Source of the DNA: Prevotellaceae bacterium UBA2718 | Lineage (GTDB): Bacteria > Bacteroidota > Bacteroidia > Bacteroidales > Bacteroidaceae | Reading direction: 5' to 3' | Length of the DNA stretch: 5,240 bases | NCBI GenBank assembly: GCA_002353975.1 | Contig: DEKQ01000136.1 | Coordinates: forward strand, 12,079-17,318 | Part shown: positions 1-5,240 of the stretch, in pieces | How positions within the stretch are numbered: the stretch's first letter is position 1 | How the letters are laid out: every line of letters starts with the position of its first letter | Translations under genes and position numbers: made by a program | The notes under the pieces: generated by a model | What the model was told of the DNA's origin: nothing | Databases searched by the model: none | The model's input: the letters and a program-made list of their open reading frames with translations, nothing else

Positions 1-2
1 TG

Positions 3-1145
3 ATACAGAGGGCAAAAGATGTGACCGTGACCTACAACAGCTCCACAGAGAACGGACGTCAGGGCGAGATGTCGCGCTTCATGCTGCAGCTCATGGCAGA
101 GAGCGGGATGCCCATACGCCGAGGGGTGATGGTGGCGGCACAGGAGACAGACGCTACCCCACTGACGCGAGTGGATAAGACACCCGAGATGGTGCATGCC
201 CTGATAGAAAAAGGTACGATGTCACCATCGGCCATGGGGCGCTACCTGAGATGCCCCGTGAGCTTCTATTACACATATATAAGAGGTATAAGGGACGATG
301 ACACGACCGATGAGGAGGAGATGAACTCTCAGGCTTTCGGAAACATTTTCCACAAGGCAGCGGAACTTGTCTATGCGCCGTTGTCGGGAAAGTTAGTGAC
401 CCAACAATACCTCAATGGGCTGCTAAAGGAAAAAGGCCACATCAGCCTGCAACGGATTGTGGACAGGGCATTCAGGGAAGAGCTGTTCAAACTGAAAGAT
501 GACAAACGCCGTATGCCACGATTGGGCGGACTGCAGGTGATAAACCGCGAGATGGTGCTGAAGTTCCTCAAGGACCTGTTGGCATACGACCTGAAATGTG
601 CGCCGTTCAAGATGGTAAGTGCCGAGCATTGGTGCGAAGAAGATATAGAGGTAAGCACTATTGAGGGGCTTAGACGGATGAAAGTGGGCGGCATCATAGA
701 CAGACTTGACGAGATAACAGAAAATGGCCAACGAACCCAGAGGGTGATAGACTATAAGACGGGACGATACTCACGACTATCTATGCCATCGGTGGAAGAC
801 ATCTTCGACCCCAAGAATGTGGCTAAGCATAGTGCGTATTACCTACAGGCGATACTGTATTCCTGCATCATCAGCAAAAAAAATGACGCAACGGACAGTC
901 TGAGAGTATTGCCGGCACTGCTATATGTGAACCAACTGTTCAGGGATGACTATTCGCCCCTGTTGCCAATTGACAGGAATGCCGTAACAGACATAGCACC
1001 AATAAGATCAGAGTTCATGGACCGAATACGCCAGCTGATTGAGGAGATACTGAACCCCGAGGTGCCCTTTACACCTACAGAGGACACGAAGAGATGTACT
1101 AACTGTCCGTATTTCACACTTTGCAAACTAAATGAAAATAAATGA
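3..1145 (+). CDS. PD-(D/E)XK nuclease family protein, AddB/RecB-like, C-terminal part (5' end outside window)
   Basis: This is the C-terminal part of a RecB-type nuclease with an iron-sulfur staple, as in AddB subunits that process double-strand DNA ends for recombination with an AddA-type helicase. Residues are counted from the GTG at 21. Nuclease motifs appear in order: GNIFH (GxxxH, His111), GGIID (Asp227), DYKTG (Asp244, Lys246) and QAILY (QxxxY, Gln276-Tyr280). Cys78 together with Cys359, Cys362 and Cys368 (CxxCx5C near the end) matches the C-Xn-CX2CX5C pattern of AddB-type [4Fe-4S] nucleases. The frame is open to the window edge, and the residues before the GTG (IQRAKD) continue naturally, so the GTG is internal and the gene is truncated by the window. 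Family members are usually around 900-1000 residues, so roughly 380 are seen here. It probably shares a transcript with the next gene, 17 bp downstream. All nuclease motifs look intact. The assignment to AddB rather than another Fe-S RecB-like protein is inference. Confidence 0.88.
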   Translation: MQRAKDVTVTYNSSTENGRQGEMSRFMLQLMAESGMPIRRGVMVAAQETDATPLTRVDKTPEMVHALIEKGTMSPSAMGRYLRCPVSFYYTYIRGIRDDDTTDEEEMNSQAFGNIFHKAAELVYAPLSGKLVTQQYLNGLLKEKGHISLQRIVDRAFREELFKLKDDKRRMPRLGGLQVINREMVLKFLKDLLAYDLKCAPFKMVSAEHWCEEDIEVSTIEGLRRMKVGGIIDRLDEITENGQRTQRVIDYKTGRYSRLSMPSVEDIFDPKNVAKHSAYYLQAILYSCIISKKNDATDSLRVLPALLYVNQLFRDDYSPLLPIDRNAVTDIAPIRSEFMDRIRQLIEEILNPEVPFTPTEDTKRCTNCPYFTLCKLNENK

Positions 1146-1162
1146 TAAACTAACCAACAAAC

Positions 1163-2548
1163 ATGAACATGAAGAAAATTTTAGTCCTCGCTGTTGCGCT
1201 TCTCACGCTTCAGCAGTTATCAGCAGAGAATTACTCCAGTTACTATAACGGGCTGCCCATAGAACTGCAGCAAGTTACCAGTCCAACCATTCCTGACCGC
1301 AGGGTAAACATCAAGGACTACGGCGCCAAGGGTGACGGACTGACAGATTGCACAGAGGCTTTGCAAAAAGCCATTAACGACGTGTCCAAGCAGGGCGGTG
1401 GTCATGTTGACGTGGATGCAGGAATATGGGTATTTTCACCTATTAAGATGAGATCTGGGGTTGACCTGCACCTCGCCAAGAACTGCATCCTGCAACTCTC
1501 TGAGAACCGCAGCCTCTCCGTGAAGCCCGGTGCTAAGAAGGCTACAGTCGCCATCACCGGTTCCAACCTTCACGACATCTCCATTACCGGCGAGGGATTC
1601 ATAGACGGCAACGGAGAATTCTGGAGATATGCCAAGAAGAACAAGAACAGCGAGACGGAATGGAAGGAATTTCTCGCCATGGGCGGCACGCTGAACGAGA
1701 AAGGAGACACTTGGTTTCCTTTTAACCTGAAACATCAGGCCAACATTGCTGAGGACATGATGCAACAGGAGCGCATGAGGGTGAACCTCGTGAGGTTTGA
1801 GCGTTGCGAGCGTGTTATGCTCAAGGGCATAACGCTGCAGAACAGCCCGAAGTTCCACTTCAGTCCCAATGACTGCACAGACCTCATCATCGACGGAGTG
1901 ACTGTACGCTGCCCTTGGAACGCCCAGAATGGTGATGCCATAGACATAGGTACATGTCAGAAGGTGCTCATTGTCAACAACATCATTGACTGCGGTGATG
2001 ACGGTATCTGCATGAAAGGTGCCATTGGCGACGATGCGGTAAACCACAAGGCTAACGAGGATATCCTCATTTGCGGCAACAAAGTGTTTCATGCTCACGG
2101 GGGATTTGTTATAGGTTCTGAGTTCTCTGCCGGAATGCGCAAAATTGTTGTATGCCACAACACTTTCTCTGACACAGACACAGGCCTGCGATTTAAGAGT
2201 ACCGTAGGCAGAGGCGGCGAGACAAAAGACATCTACTGCTATGACATCGTGATGACAAACATTAAGGACGAAGCCGTTATTTTTGAAACGACATACGCAG
2301 ATAAAGCCGTAAGCGTGGACCGCAGCAAAGGCTGGGGCGGAGTGAAATGGGTGCCGGACTTTAAGGACATACATATCAGCAACATAACCTGCAACAGCTG
2401 CAAGACTGCCATTAAGGCAGACACAAGCGGCGGAATGGTTCACGACATCGAGATTTCAAACTCCACTTTCTTCTACACAAAAGTTGGCACAGAAATTGAT
2501 AATGGTAGTGATGTGAAGCTGAATAACGTAACACTAAAGACATATTAA
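1163..2548 (+). CDS. Secreted glycoside hydrolase family 28 protein (polygalacturonase-like)
   Basis: This is a predicted right-handed beta-helix pectinase of family GH28, which hydrolyses alpha-1,4-galacturonide bonds in pectin by inversion. Residues 1-21 form a signal peptide (KK, hydrophobic core, likely cut after LSA) with no lipobox Cys, so the product is periplasmic or secreted. The N-terminal pectate-lyase-superfamily signature is at 49-60 (NIKDYGAKGDGL). The four GH28 motifs are present in variant form: NGDAID (Asp258, usually NTD), CGDDG (Asp279/Asp280), HGG (His312, usually GHG) and RFK (Arg343/Lys345, usually RIK). The 21-residue gap between Asp258 and Asp279 equals that in fungal endopolygalacturonases. 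The His comes about ten residues later, as in many bacterial exo-acting members. The 461-residue length is normal for the family. ATG codons at 1163 and 1169 are both possible starts, and no Shine-Dalgarno is visible in the A-rich leader. Exo- versus endo-activity and the exact substrate cannot be told from sequence. Confidence 0.9.
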   Translation: MNMKKILVLAVALLTLQQLSAENYSSYYNGLPIELQQVTSPTIPDRRVNIKDYGAKGDGLTDCTEALQKAINDVSKQGGGHVDVDAGIWVFSPIKMRSGVDLHLAKNCILQLSENRSLSVKPGAKKATVAITGSNLHDISITGEGFIDGNGEFWRYAKKNKNSETEWKEFLAMGGTLNEKGDTWFPFNLKHQANIAEDMMQQERMRVNLVRFERCERVMLKGITLQNSPKFHFSPNDCTDLIIDGVTVRCPWNAQNGDAIDIGTCQKVLIVNNIIDCGDDGICMKGAIGDDAVNHKANEDILICGNKVFHAHGGFVIGSEFSAGMRKIVVCHNTFSDTDTGLRFKSTVGRGGETKDIYCYDIVMTNIKDEAVIFETTYADKAVSVDRSKGWGGVKWVPDFKDIHISNITCNSCKTAIKADTSGGMVHDIEISNSTFFYTKVGTEIDNGSDVKLNNVTLKTY

Positions 2549-2557
2549 GATTTCAAA

Positions 2558-3883
2558 ATGAAACAAGAAGTTCCCGTATTGCTGCTTACGGGTTATCTGG
2601 GCAGCGGTAAGACCACATTACTTAACCGTATTCTGAAGAATGAAAAGGGCATTAAGTTCGCTGTGATTGTCAATGACATCGGCGAAGTAAACATCGATGC
2701 CGACATGATACAGCAAGGCGGTGTCGTGGGGCAACAGGACGATTCACTCGTTGCTTTGCAGAACGGTTGCATCTGCTGTACGCTCAAGATGGACCTCGTA
2801 AAGCAACTGGATGACATCATCTCCCTGCAACGCTTTGACTATATTGTGATAGAGGCCAGCGGCATCTGTGAACCAGCCCCGATAGCACAGACCATATGCT
2901 CTATCCCCAGCATGGGAACGCAATACTGTCAGGGAGGCACGCCACGACTGGATTGTATCGTCACCGTCGTTGATGCGCTGAGGATGAAAGACGAGTTTGG
3001 ATGCGGAAAGTCATTACTCGGAGCCAAGCGAGATGAGGAAGACATCGAGAATCTCGTAATACAGCAGATAGAATTCTGTAACATCGTGCTCCTCAATAAG
3101 GCTTCGGAAGTAACACCGGAGGAACTGGAACGTGTAAAGCAAATCGTACGCGCTCTGCAACCCAAAGCCGAGATAATTCCGTGTGACTATGGAGATGTGG
3201 ATTTTGAGAAAATCCTGGGCACGGGAATGTTCAACTTTGATGATGTCGCAACGTCTGCCGCATGGATTAGCGAGATAGAGAATCATCAAGGAGATGAGGA
3301 AGACGACGATGATGAGCATGAGCACCATGACCATGACGATGATGACGATGAGCATGAGCACCATCACCACCATGACCATGACGATGATGACGATGAGCAC
3401 AAGCACCATCACCACCATGACGATGACGACGATGAGCACGAGCACGAGCATGAGCACCATCATCATCACCATCACCACCACCATCACGGCGAAGGAGAGG
3501 CTGAAGAATATGGCATCGGCACCTTTGTATATTACGCGCGCAAACCTTTTGACATCAACAGATTTGATGACTTTGTAGCGCGTCGTTGGCCAAAGAGCAT
3601 AATCAGGGCAAAAGGTCTATGCTGGTTTGAGGACCAGCCGCATCTGTGCTACATCTTTGAGCAAGCAGGCAGACAAGTACAGCTCCAGAATGCCGGACAA
3701 TGGTATGCCACAATGCCGGAAGATGAATTACGTCAATTCCGCATAGACAACCCTGGCGTAAACCGCGATTGGGACGAGCAATACGGAGACCGTCAACAGA
3801 AACTGGTCTTCATCGGTCAGAAATTGGACCGCGAAGCCATCACAAAGGAGCTTGACTCCTGTCTGGTTGAGTGGCAGAAATAA
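2558..3883 (+). CDS. CobW/COG0523-family GTP-binding protein with long His/Asp-rich linker (putative metallochaperone)
   Basis: This is a G3E-type P-loop GTPase of the CobW/COG0523 family, whose members deliver or handle metals, often zinc. The N-terminal GTPase domain (1 to ~225) has the Walker A motif GYLGSGKTT (12-20, Lys18), the switch region NDIGEVNIDADM (39-50), the family metal motif CICC (71-74) and Walker B with EASG (99-102). The guanine-recognition motif reads NKAS (180-183) where NKxD is usual. Residues 246-310 are an extreme linker with 31 His, 33 Asp/Glu and one Lys, ending in 11 consecutive His. A CobW C-terminal domain follows (~318-385, FVYYARKPFDINRFDDF then LCWFEDQP). The 441-residue length is longer than typical members because of the linker. 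The start lies 9 bp after the GH28 stop with no Shine-Dalgarno (TTTCAAA before ATG). Zinc is the likeliest metal from the His content, but cobalt, nickel or a storage role are possible. No metal-responsive operator is visible. Confidence 0.92.
   Translation: MKQEVPVLLLTGYLGSGKTTLLNRILKNEKGIKFAVIVNDIGEVNIDADMIQQGGVVGQQDDSLVALQNGCICCTLKMDLVKQLDDIISLQRFDYIVIEASGICEPAPIAQTICSIPSMGTQYCQGGTPRLDCIVTVVDALRMKDEFGCGKSLLGAKRDEEDIENLVIQQIEFCNIVLLNKASEVTPEELERVKQIVRALQPKAEIIPCDYGDVDFEKILGTGMFNFDDVATSAAWISEIENHQGDEEDDDDEHEHHDHDDDDDEHEHHHHHDHDDDDDEHKHHHHHDDDDDEHEHEHEHHHHHHHHHHHGEGEAEEYGIGTFVYYARKPFDINRFDDFVARRWPKSIIRAKGLCWFEDQPHLCYIFEQAGRQVQLQNAGQWYATMPEDELRQFRIDNPGVNRDWDEQYGDRQQKLVFIGQKLDREAITKELDSCLVEWQK
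3293..3487 (+). repeat. His/Asp/Glu-rich low-complexity tract with 45-bp tandem repeats
   Basis: This in-frame tract of the CobW-type gene encodes residues 246-310 and uses almost only GAY, GAR and CAY codons. Within it, 3329-3373 and 3374-3418 are adjacent 45-bp (15-codon) units differing at only two bases (CAT/CAC and GAG/AAG). A third, degraded unit begins at 3419. Each unit encodes an acidic run (DDDDDE) followed by a His run. The near identity suggests recent duplication by slippage or unequal exchange. Confidence 0.9.
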
Positions 3884-5162
3884 GGATATGACTCCCGTCG
3901 AAGAGGGTGGTAGCAAAGAGGAAAGTGCTGCCACCCTCTTTTATTTTCAGGCGGCGGCGAAGTTTGTCAACACTCTCCGGGAAATTGCGAACCGTGAGGT
4001 TAGCCTGCTTTATATCCTTAAGAAATGACTTAAGGCCTGCTTTCGAGAAATCAGATGTCGCCGTAATGACAAACTGTCTCGCTGGCACATGTGGGAGTGG
4101 TTTCGACCCGACAAACAAATGACTCATGGGATGCAATTTCCGCAGTCCCCATTTTGCCGCAAACCCATCCTGTAGCCCTGCCTTTTGTATGCTTGCATTT
4201 GGTTCGAAGAGATATAATCCCGCAGACGGTGCATCTGTCATATAGTCCATCTGCCCATTCGCTTTGGCACTCCCGTCCTCATGACACTCACAGACAAATT
4301 CCGCTTCAGACGTTCCGAGATTTACGCAATGCACGCTGCACGCACCTTCCTTCGCACCGGATTTCATAACAAAGAGCAGTTCCTTGCACTCTCCCTTATA
4401 GCTTACGACGTGCAACTCCGTTACGTTTTTCAGCTGCCTAAGCGCCTGCTTGATGTCAAGCATAGGCGAGAGCTTGACAATCACGCTATCAGCCACTTGC
4501 AAGAGTTTGCCCTGCAAAGACACTACATTTGGAGTACAATCGCTGATAGCAACAGTTTTACGTCCTGCCCCGTCACGCCTCGCAGGGTCAAGAAACAGGA
4601 CATCACAAGGCTTATTGGCTGTATCAATAACATCTATCGTATCGAGGAAATCCTCTGCTGAGCAACATGTTACATCTGCCTGTCCCAACCCGAGAACAGA
4701 AAAATTATGCAGAGCCACCCTGCAAAGCTCCTCCTGCTGCTCCACATATAATGCTCTGCGGAAACGGCGTGACATATAACTGAAATCAACCCCGAATCCG
4801 CCTGTCAGGTCTATAAGGGTGCCAGTAGGCTCTCCCCCACCCTTTCCTGTAGCACTCCCGCTGTTATTGTCGGAGTTGCCGTAATGGTTATCGGAGTTGC
4901 CGCTATTACCATAGAGCAGTCTTTCTGCGAGCGATGCTTTGTACAGAGCCGTCGCCTCACTGGAACATTGTTCCATAGACAGTCGTGGTGGATACCACAG
5001 TCCCTCTGCTTTCGACCATTCCGGCAACTTTTTACATGCGAGCTGCCAACCCTCAATCTGACGTAATGCCCAACGAATATCTACACCGGGAGGCACCGCC
5101 CCCAGAGCCAACCGCTTTGTGTCTTCATTGCGGTGAGAAAAGATGTATTCCTCATTCGTCAT
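3840..5162 (-). CDS. Class I SAM-dependent methyltransferase with THUMP-like C-terminal domain
   Basis: This belongs to a Bacteroidetes-enriched family of predicted methyltransferases, presumably acting on RNA, whose substrate I do not know. The N-terminal region (1-82) carries the family signature YPPRLSMEQCSSEATALYKA (57-76). The Rossmann domain follows with SAM motif I LIDLTGGFGVDF (116-127), an acidic residue ending strand 2 (VEQQ, Glu141) and the catalytic-type motif FLDPARRD (190-197). SDCTPNVVSL, VKLSPMLDI and KGECKELL follow. The C-terminus (~310-428, with LFVGSKPLPHVPARQF and RNFPESVDKL) resembles the THUMP-like domain; the RNA role is inferred from it. Residues 85-110 are a Gly/Asn/Ser-rich insertion that I do not expect in the family. 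The ATG at 5162 is chosen because the family-like N-terminus (EEYIFSHRNED) starts right after it. The gene converges on the CobW-type gene, and its last ~14 codons overlap that gene's 3' end. I recognise no partner gene here. Confidence 0.87.
   Translation of the reverse strand: MTNEEYIFSHRNEDTKRLALGAVPPGVDIRWALRQIEGWQLACKKLPEWSKAEGLWYPPRLSMEQCSSEATALYKASLAERLLYGNSGNSDNHYGNSDNNSGSATGKGGGEPTGTLIDLTGGFGVDFSYMSRRFRRALYVEQQEELCRVALHNFSVLGLGQADVTCCSAEDFLDTIDVIDTANKPCDVLFLDPARRDGAGRKTVAISDCTPNVVSLQGKLLQVADSVIVKLSPMLDIKQALRQLKNVTELHVVSYKGECKELLFVMKSGAKEGACSVHCVNLGTSEAEFVCECHEDGSAKANGQMDYMTDAPSAGLYLFEPNASIQKAGLQDGFAAKWGLRKLHPMSHLFVGSKPLPHVPARQFVITATSDFSKAGLKSFLKDIKQANLTVRNFPESVDKLRRRLKIKEGGSTFLFATTLFDGSHILISATQPDRSQAPL
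3901..3947 (+). terminator. Rho-independent terminator of the three-gene plus-strand unit
   Basis: A 15-bp inverted repeat has its 5' arm at 3901-3915 (AAGAGGGTGGTAGCA) and 3' arm at 3926-3940 (TGCTGCCACCCTCTT). It pairs fully apart from one U-G wobble, around a 10-nt loop. It is followed directly by TTATTTT. It begins 17 bp after the CobW-type stop codon, the expected place for ending that transcript. The U-tract exists only in the plus direction, so it should not terminate the opposing gene. It lies wholly inside the coding sequence of the minus-strand methyltransferase (codons ~408-421). Confidence 0.88.
4867..4902 (-). repeat. Short 21-bp-period direct repeat coding for Gly-Asn-Ser units
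   Basis: The 15-mers at 4867-4881 and 4888-4902 match at 14 of 15 bases, spaced 21 bp apart. On the minus strand they encode the repeated GNSDNHY / GNSDNNS heptapeptides (residues 88-101) of the methyltransferase. A further GNS (85-87) uses different codons (GGT AAT AGC). The repeat sits in the low-complexity linker just before the SAM-binding domain. Confidence 0.75.
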
Positions 5163-5169
5163 ATTTAAA

Positions 5170-5197
5170 TTGAGAGTTGAGTATTGAGAATTATGAT
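5170..5197. repeat. Intergenic 7-bp tandem repeat (TTGAGnn)
   Basis: Three consecutive heptamers, TTGAGAG, TTGAGTA and TTGAGAA, run from 5170 to 5190. A degenerate fourth, TTATGAT, ends at 5197. On the minus strand the tract reads as CTCAA-type units just upstream of the methyltransferase start, inside its probable 5' leader. I recall similar heptad tracts next to genes in Bacteroides and Prevotella genomes; their role is unknown to me. Confidence 0.6.
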
Positions 5198-5226
5198 TAC
5201 ATCAGTGCCCCACCGATAACCTGATT

Positions 5227-5240
5227 TTTCACTCTTCACT
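5227..5240. repeat. Second 7-bp repeat type (AGTGAAn on the minus strand) at the window edge
   Basis: Read on the minus strand, 5240-5227 is AGTGAAG followed by AGTGAAA, two near-identical heptamers. The tract may continue beyond the window. It lies 29 bp from the TTGAGnn tract, and the stretch between (5198-5226) shows nothing I recognise. No convincing Bacteroidetes promoter (TTG near -33 with TAnnTTTG near -7) could be placed in this intergenic region for the methyltransferase gene. Confidence 0.45.

Noticed and set aside
21..23. GTG as the start of the nuclease gene
   Set aside because: The frame stays open to the first bases of the window and the preceding residues fit the protein, so the true start lies upstream outside the window.
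1436..2443. A 335-codon open frame on the minus strand opposite the GH28 gene
   Set aside because: It lies wholly within the well-supported GH28 coding region, has a composition with no recognisable domain, and the plus-strand frame carries all catalytic motifs. It is an antisense shadow.
3329..3418. The 45-bp repeats as a possible CRISPR-like array
   Set aside because: The units are directly adjacent with no spacers and are in-frame codons of the metal-binding linker.
3014..3487. A minus-strand frame with a long Met/Val/Ile-rich, membrane-like start
   Set aside because: The hydrophobic run is simply the complement of the GAY/CAY codons of the His/Asp tract, and the frame is internal to the CobW-type gene.
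3294..3578. A plus-strand Met/Thr/Ser-rich frame over the same tract
   Set aside because: It is the shifted reading of the repeated GATGAGCAC-type codons and has no support of its own.
4091..4661. Several plus-strand frames of 92-126 codons opposite the methyltransferase
   Set aside because: They overlap each other and the methyltransferase coding region, show no domain features, and lack any leader or spacing consistent with genes.

Overview
The window looks like chromosomal DNA of a Bacteroidales bacterium, most likely Prevotella or a close relative. The signs are family-level resemblance of all four proteins to Bacteroidetes homologues, start codons preceded by A-rich leaders rather than Shine-Dalgarno sequences, moderate base composition, and short heptad repeats (TTGAGnn / AGTGAAn) in the right-hand intergenic region, which I associate with this group. 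The genus call is inference.

Layout: bases 3-3883 hold three tightly packed plus-strand genes. The first is the 3' part of a RecB/AddB-type PD-(D/E)XK nuclease whose 5' part lies outside the window. Seventeen bases later comes a secreted glycoside hydrolase family 28 enzyme (polygalacturonase-like). Nine bases after that comes a COG0523/CobW-type GTPase with a very long His/Asp/Glu-rich metal-binding linker. A strong intrinsic terminator at 3901-3947 closes this unit. Bases 3840-5162 on the minus strand encode a SAM-dependent methyltransferase with a THUMP-like C-terminus. Its 3' end overlaps the GTPase gene by 44 bp, and the plus-strand terminator lies inside its coding sequence. The last 78 bases (5163-5240) are intergenic.

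The three plus-strand genes have spacing typical of one transcription unit, but their predicted jobs are unrelated: DNA end processing, pectin breakdown and metal delivery. The arrangement probably reflects genome compaction rather than one pathway. No SusC/SusD pair or other polysaccharide utilisation genes flank the GH28 gene inside the window.

I found no tRNA, rRNA, CRISPR array, transposase or phage gene, and no clear new multi-gene system. The points most worth a second look are the repeat-built metal-binding linker of the GTPase, the terminator embedded in the opposing gene's conserved C-terminus, and the Gly/Asn/Ser insertion in the methyltransferase.
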